Assembly (NCBI GenBank): GCA_964454545.1
Contig: CAYVTI010000026.1
Span: 1-32,045, forward strand
Direction: 5' to 3'
Origin: JABCZZ01 sp964454545
GTDB taxonomy: Bacteria > Pseudomonadota > Alphaproteobacteria > Rickettsiales > JABCZZ01
Length of the DNA: 32,045 nucleotides
The position numbers and the translations under genes were made by a program. The notes beneath the pieces are model-generated. The model worked only from the letters and a program-made list of their open reading frames with translations, was not told the origin of the DNA and made no database searches. This document shows positions 24,100-30,501 of this stretch, piece after piece (the stretch's first letter is position 1; every line of letters begins with the position of its first letter).

Positions 24100-24440
24100 T
24101 GCAAAGCCTCCTTTTCCTGATTTTTGTCAAAAGCGCGAATATCAGGATGTACGAACATCCTGACTAAAGAGGCCACCCAATGCTGCCAGTTATGTCCGGC
24201 AATCAGGGCGGCGCGTTCAATTTTCTGATGGTGGCTTTTAACAAAACCCATGTGCTGCTCAAATGCCGCGACGTTTTCCCAGCCGTTGAATTTTGAGGCG
24301 TCGAGCAATAGCTTTAATGTGCCATGCTGCCGGATAAGCTCGTCGGCCTGAGGCGCAAACTGCCGGAAGTCGTCGGCTTTAAGTGTCTCCGGCACGGAGA
24401 CCTTCACTACATTGGACGTGATGCCTTCTATTTTTATCAT
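24081..24440 (-). CDS. SpoIIAA/STAS-like small protein
   Basis: A 119-aa protein resembling the SpoIIAA-like (DUF3478-type) family: an N-terminal beta-strand/helix unit with KVSVPETLKADDFRQFAPQADELI, a central strand LKLLLDASKFNGWENVAAFEQHMGF and a C-terminal LVRMFVHPDIRAFDKNQEKEALQWL. Many of these bind lipids or membranes or act in stress regulation; no catalytic residue is evident. I chose the ATG at 24440, whose ATGA overlaps the CBS gene stop; an ATG five codons upstream lies inside that gene. It links the CBS sensor to the PHA-synthase-like enzyme. Confidence 0.75.
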   Translation of the reverse strand: MIKIEGITSNVVKVSVPETLKADDFRQFAPQADELIRQHGTLKLLLDASKFNGWENVAAFEQHMGFVKSHHQKIERAALIAGHNWQHWVASLVRMFVHPDIRAFDKNQEKEALQWLSKE

Positions 24441-25450
24441 ACCGTGTGCCCCCATAGCAGGAAAAGACCGATGTCGCCGGGAAACCCGCCGGGATATTCA
24501 AGCACCCGCGCGGATATGTGAAACCCTTGTGGCCTCAGTTCATGCTCCCAGCGTGTGTATATCTCCGCCGCTTCGCCGCGCAGTGTATTCTGCCAGCCGG
24601 TTTCCATGACGTTAATAGCCCTTCCGCCATCCGTGCAGAGATCATTAGGAAACCGCAGCATCATGTATTCTTTTTCTCCATGCTCCGCCGCTTCACGGGC
24701 GCTGTGCAATATGGATTGCCAGTTTCCGTCGCCTACGTGCTGGTTGATAAGTTCGGTAACCTGCTTTTTATGCAGTTCTGTAATGTGGCGGTGTTCTTCC
24801 TGTTCCTTCATGACGGCGGCATACCGGAAATTAGCCATCAGCCCCTGAAAGTCTTGCACGCTTAGTTTCCCTTCCGGTTTTCCCTGTACTGGCTTTTTTT
24901 CCGGGGTGTGCACCAGATGGGTGTGTAAGCGCTTGTCTACGGCCTCAAATAAATGCCCCATGTTCGGCTTCTTCTGGGGTTGACCGCCAATGGACAGGTC
25001 ATTTTGCAGGGTAATCGCCCGCACGAGGTCTGCGCGGCTTACGATGCCGATGATATGGCCGTCTTCCAGCACCGGCACTCTTTTAATGTGGTATTCCGTG
25101 AGCAGATTGGCAATGTCCCTGACATCCGTTGTTGCGCTTATGGAAATCACCGGGGAAGACATGATTTCACGCGCCTTATAGGATTGCGTTTTTATCGTGC
25201 TCAGAAATTCCGGTGCCATAGTCTCACCCTCCGCAAGCAGGTTAAGCCACCATTCACGCTTTTCTATCTGTTTTACCACGTTCCGGCCAGTCAGGTCGCC
25301 CTCGCTGACCATACCGACCGGGTTCCCGTTGGCGTCCACCACAGGCAAGGCGCTGATGTTATTTTCCAGAAGCAGCCGTGCAATATCCCGCGCCGGCGCG
25401 TCAGGCGCAACGGTGATAACCTTGGTTGTCATTACATCTTTTGCTTGCAT
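24437..25450 (-). CDS. CBS-domain protein with C-terminal unknown domain
   Basis: The first gene of the operon, 337 aa. Two CBS domains (residues ~1-60 and ~92-150) are evident from MTTKVITVAPDAPARDIARLLLENNISALPVVD and IMSSPVISISATTDVRDIANLLTEYHIKRVPVLED (motifs ALPVVDANGNPVGMVSEGDL and RVPVLEDGHIIGIVSRADL). CBS pairs sense adenine nucleotides. The rest, from about residue 190, is a helical stretch (EEHRHITELHKKQVTELINQH) followed by a globular domain around EYMMLRFPNDLCTDGGRAINVME ending GDIGLFLLWGHTV, which I do not recognise. It may regulate the downstream PhaC-FabI-Pta-AckA enzymes by energy charge (inference). A promoter-like TATAAT lies at 25474-25479. Confidence 0.82.
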   Translation of the reverse strand: MQAKDVMTTKVITVAPDAPARDIARLLLENNISALPVVDANGNPVGMVSEGDLTGRNVVKQIEKREWWLNLLAEGETMAPEFLSTIKTQSYKAREIMSSPVISISATTDVRDIANLLTEYHIKRVPVLEDGHIIGIVSRADLVRAITLQNDLSIGGQPQKKPNMGHLFEAVDKRLHTHLVHTPEKKPVQGKPEGKLSVQDFQGLMANFRYAAVMKEQEEHRHITELHKKQVTELINQHVGDGNWQSILHSAREAAEHGEKEYMMLRFPNDLCTDGGRAINVMETGWQNTLRGEAAEIYTRWEHELRPQGFHISARVLEYPGGFPGDIGLFLLWGHTV

Positions 25451-25473
25451 TGCCTATATATAAACCAGTAGCG

Positions 25474-25479
25474 ATTATA
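25474..25479 (-). promoter_or_regulatory. Putative -10 element of the CBS-to-ackA operon
   Basis: A perfect TATAAT on the minus strand, 23 bp before the CBS gene start. No good -35 hexamer is seen at 16-18 bp, so an activator or another sigma factor may be involved. Weak evidence. Confidence 0.3.
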
Positions 25480-25516
25480 TAAAGAGGTTGTAATACTAGT
25501 ATCCTGAAGCAAACTA

Positions 25517-25965
25517 TCAACTGCCAATAGGGATTTTGTGCAGTAATTTATTCTTACGGGACTTATAGGCATTGAAGGGCTTACCAGAGCCTTTCTCAAG
25601 GGCAACACCGAAATTTTTGAGAATACCACGTATCTGATTTGTGGTTTCTACTCGCATATTGACGAATCTGGGAACGAATCCTTATTACGGTTCTTGTCTT
25701 ATGGCTTTCATAGGTTTTTACACTGACTTCCTGGTAAAAGCCGGTTCTTACAATCTGCGCCAGGCCTTGAGCATCATTCTTATCGGTCTTGTTGATCTGG
25801 TTCTTTAAAATTGCATTGGCCTGACGGGCGTCTATGCATACCACTGGTAGTCCCAGTCTTTAAGTGAGTGGTAGAGCCAAGTAGAAACTGGGCCGCTCTC
25901 CAGGCATATCTTTTCTATGTCTAGTCCTGTGGCTCTCAGGGCTTCGGCTACGCACGGACGTGCGC
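25517..25965 (-). pseudogene. IS110-family transposase relic (frameshifted, truncated)
   Basis: Three reading frames on the minus strand together give an IS110-type DEDD transposase N-terminal part. First comes ALRATGLDIEKICLESGP (about 25880-25951), then after a frameshift near 25851-25860 LPVVCIDARQANAILKNQINKTDKNDAQGLAQIVRTG (read LPVVCIDA then KTDKNDAQGLAQIVRTG). After a second shift near 25657 comes TTNQIRGILKNFGVALEKG, stopping at 25517. The KTDKNDA and GLAQIVRTG motifs are diagnostic of IS110. At least two frameshifts and the missing C-terminal domain mean it is dead. It lies between the chromosomal operon and the island's att site and marks an older insertion. Confidence 0.85.
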
Positions 25966-26013
25966 GCGTACGTGAGGGTAATGCCTGTCCTATAGCATAA
26001 TACTTGGAAAATA

Positions 26014-26029
26014 GGCGTCTTTGGACGCC
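26014..26029 (-). terminator. Terminator-like hairpin of the tRNA-Glu locus
   Basis: GGCGTC/GACGCC form a 6-bp GC-rich stem with a 4-nt loop; on the minus strand the stem is followed by TATTTT. It lies 84 bp downstream of the tRNA 3' end in the tRNA's direction, so it is probably the native terminator of the tRNA-Glu gene that was invaded. Confidence 0.55.
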
Positions 26030-26112
26030 ATTATTCAGTAGTATCTATGCCGTATTTTTGCCGTACGTTTTCTGCTTGGCAACAAAACGATCTGATAACA
26101 TACTGATTCTAT

Positions 26113-26161
26113 TGGCGACCCCTACGGGACTTGAACCCGTGTTACCACCTTGAGAGGGTGG
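26113..26161 (-). tRNA. tRNA-Glu (CUC) 3' fragment, integration-site att copy
   Basis: The minus strand carries the 3' part of a tRNA. It has an anticodon arm with a 5-bp stem CCACC/GGTGG and loop CTCTCAA (anticodon CUC, Glu), a TAAC variable loop, a T arm ACGGG-TTCAAGT-CCCGT, the acceptor 3' strand AGGGGTC, discriminator G and encoded CCA. The D arm and the 5' acceptor strand, which should read about GACCCCT, are missing: the sequence to the right is unrelated. So the gene is cut just 5' of the anticodon stem, as left by a tRNA-targeting integrase. The intact tRNA-Glu should be restored at the far right end of the element, outside the window. Confidence 0.85.
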
Positions 26162-26232
26162 AAAATGGTACATTCTGAAGTAACCAGAGACTTTCGTAAC
26201 CCGCTATATCCCTTTATTTAAGCCATTTGACA

Positions 26233-26286
26233 TTTCAGCTTGTGTCCTGAAATTTCTCTCCGTATATTAGGCAAATATTAGGCAAA
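26233..26286. repeat. Tandem 11-bp direct repeat and inverted repeat between att and integrase gene
   Basis: TATTAGGCAAA occurs twice in perfect tandem (26265-26275 and 26276-26286), 30 bp before the integrase start. Just upstream TTTCAG/CTGAAA form a 6-bp inverted repeat with an 8-nt spacer (26233-26238, 26247-26252). The position between att and int is where arm-type integrase sites, excisionase or AlpA sites, or the int operator lie. Confidence 0.6.
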
Positions 26287-26315
26287 GAATTTTACCACCG
26301 TGTTTAGGAGAGATT

Positions 26316-27632
26316 GTGGCAAGACAAGTACGGGATGCGAATTTGGAAACCAGAAACGCAAGAAGGCGGCTTAAAGTACAAAGCAAGCCTTACTGGGCAG
26401 CGATAAATCAGGGTTTGCACGTTGGTTATCGCAAGCGCGGCACCGGTGGAACATGGATTGCCCGTCGTCTCAGTGAAAGCGGAAAGTATAAGGAAACCAG
26501 ACTTGGCACTGCCGACGACTTCCAGGACGCAGACAACATAACTGTATTGGATTTTGTACAGGCTCAGGATGCGGCGCGAAAATGGAGTGTTGCAGAAATA
26601 CGCAAAGAACAAGGGATAGAGCATGTTGCGAATGGTAAATATACTGTAGAGGACGCAATACGCGATTACCTTTCTCATTATGCAGTGGAAGGCAAAGGCT
26701 TAGCAAATACGAAATCCAGTATAAATACCCACATATTGCCAGCGCTAGGTACAATTGAGGTTACGAGGCTGACTGCAAAAAGAATTACAGAATGGCATCA
26801 TAATCTCGCTGCCGCACCTGCAAGATTGCGTACAAAAAAAACAGCAGAGAAAAAGAATACCCGCGCAATTGATAATAAGCCGGATGCAATTCGCGGACGC
26901 CGTGCCACCGCTAACCGTGTACTAACCATTCTTAAAGCAGCACTCAATTATGCGTGGAAGGCGGGCAAGATTGAAAGTGACATTGCATGGCGTAAGGTAA
27001 AACCGTTCAAAAATGTGGAAGCGCCGGTTATCCGGTATCTCAAAAAAGAAGAATGTACCCGGCTGGTGAATGCTTGTCCGCCTGATTTCCGTGAAATGGT
27101 ACAAGGAGCATTATTTACCGGCTGCCGATATGCGGAGCTTGCCAACCTTATAGTCTCCGATTTCAATAAAGATTCCGGCACTATCCTAATTAAAACCAGT
27201 AAAAGCGGGAAACCACGCCATGTTGTACTGACAGAAGAAGGCAGAGCTTTTTTTGAATCAGTGACCACCGGCAAGGCGGGCAACGCTCTTATTTTTACCC
27301 ATGATAAAGGCGCAAAATGGGGCACATCTCATCAAAGCAGGCCACTTGCTGAAGCCTGTAAGAATGCAAAGATAGAACCGGCAATCTCTTTTCATATCCT
27401 GCGACATACTCACGGTGGCCTGTTAGCAATGCAGGGGGTTCCCATGCCAGTAATAGCCCAGCAGCTTGGCCATTCTGATACCCGGATGACAGAAAAACAT
27501 TATGCACATCTAAGCCCAAGCTACGTCGCAGAAACCATAAGGCAGCATTTCCCTACACTGGGGCTGGTTGCGGATGACAATAAAGTAGAGCAATTTAAGC
27601 CCAAAAAGCAAAAATCTGGCAATGTACGTTAG
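26316..27632 (+). CDS. Tyrosine integrase of the tRNA-Glu-integrated element
   Basis: A phage/island-type tyrosine recombinase that would integrate and excise the element at the adjacent tRNA-Glu att. The 438-aa product has an N-terminal arm-binding-like region (~30-70), a core-binding domain (~105-215) and a catalytic domain with R271 (TGCRYAEL), K296 (TSKSGKPR), H360 and R363 (HILRHTHGG), H386 (LGHSDTR) and nucleophile Y396 (KHYAHLSP). The start is GTG, with AGGAG five bases upstream. It is longer than Xer proteins and unlike the housekeeping xerC in this window. The gene points away from the tRNA fragment into the element. All catalytic residues are present, so it is probably active. Confidence 0.92.
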   Translation: MARQVRDANLETRNARRRLKVQSKPYWAAINQGLHVGYRKRGTGGTWIARRLSESGKYKETRLGTADDFQDADNITVLDFVQAQDAARKWSVAEIRKEQGIEHVANGKYTVEDAIRDYLSHYAVEGKGLANTKSSINTHILPALGTIEVTRLTAKRITEWHHNLAAAPARLRTKKTAEKKNTRAIDNKPDAIRGRRATANRVLTILKAALNYAWKAGKIESDIAWRKVKPFKNVEAPVIRYLKKEECTRLVNACPPDFREMVQGALFTGCRYAELANLIVSDFNKDSGTILIKTSKSGKPRHVVLTEEGRAFFESVTTGKAGNALIFTHDKGAKWGTSHQSRPLAEACKNAKIEPAISFHILRHTHGGLLAMQGVPMPVIAQQLGHSDTRMTEKHYAHLSPSYVAETIRQHFPTLGLVADDNKVEQFKPKKQKSGNVR

Positions 27633-27684
27633 ACACCATAGAACACATACGAACATTATTGGACACTAATTTTATTGCAAGGGG

Positions 27685-27700
27685 ATACCATTTATGGTAT
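27685..27700. promoter_or_regulatory. Perfect palindrome over the higB start codon
   Basis: ATACCAT-TT-ATGGTAT is a 7-2-7 perfect inverted repeat lying between the AAGGGG ribosome-binding site and the toxin ATG, and including the ATG. It is a natural candidate for autoregulation by the HigA-type antitoxin, and in RNA it would fold over the start codon. Confidence 0.55.
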
Positions 27701-28041
27701 ATAATACTAAGAGTGGGTGGACAGTGAATTTTGTTGATCGCCGCGCTGTTAAAGAAGTCGAAAAGCTGGCAAAAGATGTACGTGCCCATTTGGAGCGAAC
27801 GGTAACCATGATTGAAACGCATGGTCTGGATCAGGTGCATGAGCCGTATGTCAAGCATGTTACCGGCAAGCTATGGGAAATTCGCGCTAAAGGCAGGGAT
27901 GGAATAGCGCGGGCGCTTTATGTGGCGGCGGTGGGCAAGAAGGTGATTATCCTTCATGCCTTTGTGAAAAAGACGCAACAAACCCCGGAGGAGGCAATAG
28001 AGTTAGCAATAAAACGGGCAAAGGAGCACGGATATTTATGA
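27694..28041 (+). CDS. HigB/RelE-type toxin (phage Gp49-like)
   Basis: A 115-aa RelE-superfamily toxin of the Gp49-like/HigB family, which usually cleaves mRNA on the ribosome. The typical pattern is visible: WTVNFVDRRAVKEVEKL, a helical stretch, YVKHVTGKLWEIRAKGRDGIARALYVAA and VIILHAFVKKTQQTPEEAIELA (key Arg/Lys/Phe positions intact). AAGGGG nine bases upstream supports the ATG at 27694. It overlaps the antitoxin gene by 4 bp (ATGA), with the toxin first, the usual order for HigBA. It lies just behind the integrase and probably stabilises the element. Confidence 0.88.
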   Translation: MVYNTKSGWTVNFVDRRAVKEVEKLAKDVRAHLERTVTMIETHGLDQVHEPYVKHVTGKLWEIRAKGRDGIARALYVAAVGKKVIILHAFVKKTQQTPEEAIELAIKRAKEHGYL

Positions 28042-28325
28042 AAAAGAAAAAATTGATGCCTTTCAAGGAAGTCAGCAAAAAATGGTTCAAGGATAAGGCG
28101 TTCCGCGAAGCATACGACGCGCTTGAGGATGAGTTTGCGCTTGCGGGCGCTTTGATTGAAGCACGGGCAAAAGCTGGCCTGAGCCAGTATGAAGTGGCAG
28201 AGCGCATGGATACCACGCAGCCTTTTATTGCAAGAATGGAAGGCGGTAGACAGTTGCCCAGTTATGCTACCCTGTTGAAATTTGCCGAGGCGACCGGCAC
28301 GAAGTTACATATTTCCTTTGTGTGA
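28038..28325 (+). CDS. HigA-type antitoxin, XRE-family HTH
   Basis: A 95-aa antitoxin with a helix-turn-helix in its second half: LIEARAKAGLSQYEVAERMDTTQPFIARMEGGRQLPSYATLLKFAEATGTKL (core GLSQYEVAERMDTTQPFIAR). The N-terminal part, KKLMPFKEVSKKWFKDKAFREAYDAL, matches the segment that neutralises the toxin in this family. It is translationally coupled to the toxin (ATGA) and probably represses the operon through the palindrome at 27685-27700. The next gene starts within its stop codon. Confidence 0.9.
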   Translation: MKKKKLMPFKEVSKKWFKDKAFREAYDALEDEFALAGALIEARAKAGLSQYEVAERMDTTQPFIARMEGGRQLPSYATLLKFAEATGTKLHISFV

Positions 28326-28333
28326 GCGCAAGC

Positions 28334-29029
28334 ATGAAAGAGAGTGGAAAAACCTATCCAGTACCGGTTAAAAAGAAGCTTATAAGAGCAGATGATAACT
28401 TAAGTTTGGCCGCTCGTCATTTTGTTAACTATTACAGCAAAGGAAATGGTGATGCGGATGGCCTTATCAGTGAGATCAAAGGATACAGTGCGAAGTTAAT
28501 GTCTGAAATCATTATACAGCCACAGGTATATGATTCGGAAAATGTGAAACATCACAATATAAAAGAAGGAGTTATAGATTTCCTTAAGAATATAGGAAAA
28601 CAGCCAAAAGAACGGCTGTATATGCGATTTGTAAATTTCATTCTAAGCAAACGCAGCACTATGAATGCAAGTCCTCCCCAAAAATATAATGAAAAAGTCA
28701 TATGGATACTGGCTGAATATATCGCTAGTAAAGCAGGAAGAGAATCTTTCTCATATGGAAACGAAGGTAATATTCCAAAAGGAAAAATGTTTAACCTGTT
28801 AACGGCAACTTTGAGATGGTTACATCTATTTACAAGTTTAAATTACAATTACTCACCGCCTGAAATTAAAGATAATGGAGTGCTTAAAGTAATCAAGAGG
28901 ATTACCAAAATTAAGAATAAATATATAAATACCGGAGAATTCCCCCCGGAATATGATTGGCTTTCCCACCCATCAGGCAATCCCTATTATATGACATGGA
29001 AAGAATACGAGGATAGACTAGGTGCATAA
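28334..29029 (+). CDS. Unrecognised 231-235 aa protein in the TA operon
   Basis: I do not recognise this protein. It is basic and lysine-rich, mainly helical in appearance, with no signal peptide, membrane segment or cysteines suggestive of metal binding. Notable stretches are LAARHFVNYYSKGNGDADGL, YNEKVIWILAEYIASKAGRE and a C-terminal PPEYDWLSHPSGNPYY. A GTG at 28322 overlaps the antitoxin stop (GTGTGA) and would give 235 aa; the ATG at 28334 gives 231. Neither has a strong ribosome-binding site. The tight coupling suggests it is the third member of the HigBA operon or the first gene of the following module. Composition is strongly A/T-rich, fitting imported DNA. Confidence 0.7.
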   Translation: MKESGKTYPVPVKKKLIRADDNLSLAARHFVNYYSKGNGDADGLISEIKGYSAKLMSEIIIQPQVYDSENVKHHNIKEGVIDFLKNIGKQPKERLYMRFVNFILSKRSTMNASPPQKYNEKVIWILAEYIASKAGRESFSYGNEGNIPKGKMFNLLTATLRWLHLFTSLNYNYSPPEIKDNGVLKVIKRITKIKNKYINTGEFPPEYDWLSHPSGNPYYMTWKEYEDRLGA

Positions 29030-29098
29030 TTAGGCCCCTAATAGCTCTCTATATTAATTAATAATTTCTGCAATGCTCTAACTGTTCCAAGAAACAGT
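29029..29098. promoter_or_regulatory. Two inverted repeats upstream of the alpA-like gene
   Basis: ATTAGG-CC-CCTAAT (29029-29042) and ACTGTT-N6-AACAGT (29081-29098) are both perfect 6-bp-arm inverted repeats flanking an A/T-rich stretch with TATATT/TAATAAT -10-like boxes. The second lies directly against the ribosome-binding site. They look like operators controlling the alpA-rep operon. Confidence 0.45.
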
Positions 29099-29108
29099 GA
29101 GGAGTGTT

Positions 29109-29291
29109 ATGCAACATCAAGAAATATATACTGTCGCAGATTTTCTTGCGGCATATCCCATTTCAAGAAGCAGTTTTTACCGTGAAGTACAATCTGGACG
29201 TCTTCGCATAACTAAAATTCGTCGGCGCTCTTACGTCGCTCGTGTAGATGCAGAAGCTTGGCTTACAAAATTGAGAAGTGAGAAATTATGA
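29109..29291 (+). CDS. AlpA-like / MerR-type small DNA-binding protein
   Basis: A 60-aa helix-turn-helix protein resembling AlpA/excisionase-type regulators: YTVADFLAAYPISRSSFYREVQSGRLRITKIRRRSYVARVDAEAWLTKL contains the SRSSFYREVQSGRLRITKI recognition unit and a wing. The start is the ATG at 29109, with GAGGAG upstream. The gene overlaps the ATPase gene by 4 bp (ATGA), so AlpA and Rep are cotranslated. In prophages and phage satellites such proteins switch on int or act as excisionases. The inverted and tandem repeats at 29029-29098 and 26265-26286 are candidate binding sites. Confidence 0.82.
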   Translation: MQHQEIYTVADFLAAYPISRSSFYREVQSGRLRITKIRRRSYVARVDAEAWLTKLRSEKL

Positions 29292-30313
29292 GTATTTCCA
29301 CGTTAAAGACAGAGAACAGACAAATCAATGAAACGAATATGCCGCTTGGACTTCCAATTCTTTCCTTTTCCGAACTTCGCCAAAAGAACATACCTGAGCG
29401 GAAGAAATTACTGCCCTGGCTTTCCGAGAGCGGACTGGTGATGATCTACGCACCGGCAGGATGCGGAAAAACCTATTTTACGCAATCCCTGACCATATCG
29501 CTATTAAGCGGCGCATCGTTTCTGGCGTGGAAAGTCATCGCACCAGTATCGGTACTATATATTGATGGCGAAATGGCACAGAATGATTTTCGTGACCGCT
29601 GGCTAACCCTTATGTCCGATCCTGCTATAGGTGATAAATTATATACGCTCTCTCATGAGGATTTTTTTGAACAGGAAGAAACCGATCTTAATCTTGCCAA
29701 TGAAATACAGCAAAGCCGCCTGAAGGCCACTATAGAAAAACACCCTGAAATTAAGGTTGTCATATTCGATAACCTGTCATGCCTGTTTCCAACGCTCAGG
29801 GAAGATAAGCGCGACGATTGGGTAAGGGATGCACTGCCGCTGTTGATATGGCTTCGCAGAAGAGGCATAGCAGCCGTATTACTGCACCATACCGGCAAAG
29901 GCGGAGACCAGCGCGGAACAGTCGCCCGCATGGATGCACTAAATACCGCCATTAACCTGAAGCCCATTGAAGGCGTGGAAACTACAGGCAAGGCGGCTTT
30001 TGAGCTTCATTTTAAGAAATCCAGAGATTGCCACGGAGCTACCATCAGGCCGCTTTCTTGCAAGCTGAATAAAAACGACGATGGTTTTCTGGTGTGGACG
30101 TATGAGTGTTTGGAAGAATCCGCAGAGTCTAGGCTACTTAGCTTGATTGATGAAAATGGCGGTGAAATGTCCGGTAGCGATGCAGCAGCGGCTATGGGAG
30201 TAACAGCCAGCCGTATTTCTCACCTCAAAAGCGACCTCATAAGAGACGGAAAACTGCAAAAGGCTAAAGCACTAAAATTTGCAGAGAAAGTTGATAGTTA
30301 TGTTGATAGATAA
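29288..30313 (+). CDS. RepA/RecA-like AAA ATPase with C-terminal winged helix (putative Rep)
   Basis: A 341-aa P-loop ATPase of the RepA/DnaB-like AAA_25 type: Walker A APAGCGKTYF (55-64), a strand ending VLYIDGEM (89-96), Walker B VVIFDN (157-162) and LLHHTGKGGDQRG (198-210), a motif shared with RSF1010 RepA-type helicases. Residues about 282-330 (SRLLSLIDENGG, DAAAAMGVTASRISHLKSDL) look like a winged helix-turn-helix that could bind DNA. The gene ends inside the first iterons at 30287-30324, so its product would bind its own gene's 3' end. This matches the Rep-ori layout of phage satellites. The N-terminal primase part of larger Pri-Rep proteins is absent. Helicase function is inferred. Confidence 0.8.
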   Translation: MSISTLKTENRQINETNMPLGLPILSFSELRQKNIPERKKLLPWLSESGLVMIYAPAGCGKTYFTQSLTISLLSGASFLAWKVIAPVSVLYIDGEMAQNDFRDRWLTLMSDPAIGDKLYTLSHEDFFEQEETDLNLANEIQQSRLKATIEKHPEIKVVIFDNLSCLFPTLREDKRDDWVRDALPLLIWLRRRGIAAVLLHHTGKGGDQRGTVARMDALNTAINLKPIEGVETTGKAAFELHFKKSRDCHGATIRPLSCKLNKNDDGFLVWTYECLEESAESRLLSLIDENGGEMSGSDAAAAMGVTASRISHLKSDLIRDGKLQKAKALKFAEKVDSYVDR

Positions 30314-30501
30314 AAAGTTGACAGAGGGTGTTAATTTTCATGAAAAGTTGATAGGGAGTGTCAACTTCTTAGCCAAGAGAAACTGCCATGTTGAAGCAAA
30401 AGTTGACGGCAAATCACTCTATCAAGTTTATAGCGTCAAAAACTATCAACTTTCTGGCACTACACCAAAAGTTGATAGCGAGTTGACAGCAAAGTTGACA
30501 C
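30287..30501. repeat. Iteron array, consensus AAAGTTGAYAG (candidate replication origin)
   Basis: About twelve copies lie in 215 bp. Forward copies: 30287-30297, 30299-30309 (weaker 5' end), 30314-30324, 30344-30354, 30399-30409, 30468-30478, 30479-30489 (weaker) and 30491-30501. A partial forward core lies at 30390-30396. Inverted copies: 30358-30367, 30419-30429 (one mismatch) and 30443-30453 (perfect). Spacings of 11-15 bp at both ends and irregular in the middle. The array straddles the end of the Rep-like gene and the start of the next one. Clustered short repeats next to a Rep ATPase are the classical picture of an iteron origin; iterons could also act as an operator. Confidence 0.75.

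Noticed and set aside
25596..25844. Functional short IS110 transposase
   Set aside because: The frame is broken at both ends by frameshifts and lacks the C-terminal domain; it is a relic.
26113..26161. Complete tRNA gene
   Set aside because: The 5' acceptor strand and D arm are absent in the flanking sequence, so only a 3' fragment exists here.
30287..30501. CRISPR array
   Set aside because: Repeats are only 11 bp, occur in both orientations and have irregular spacing, and no cas genes are present; iterons fit better.
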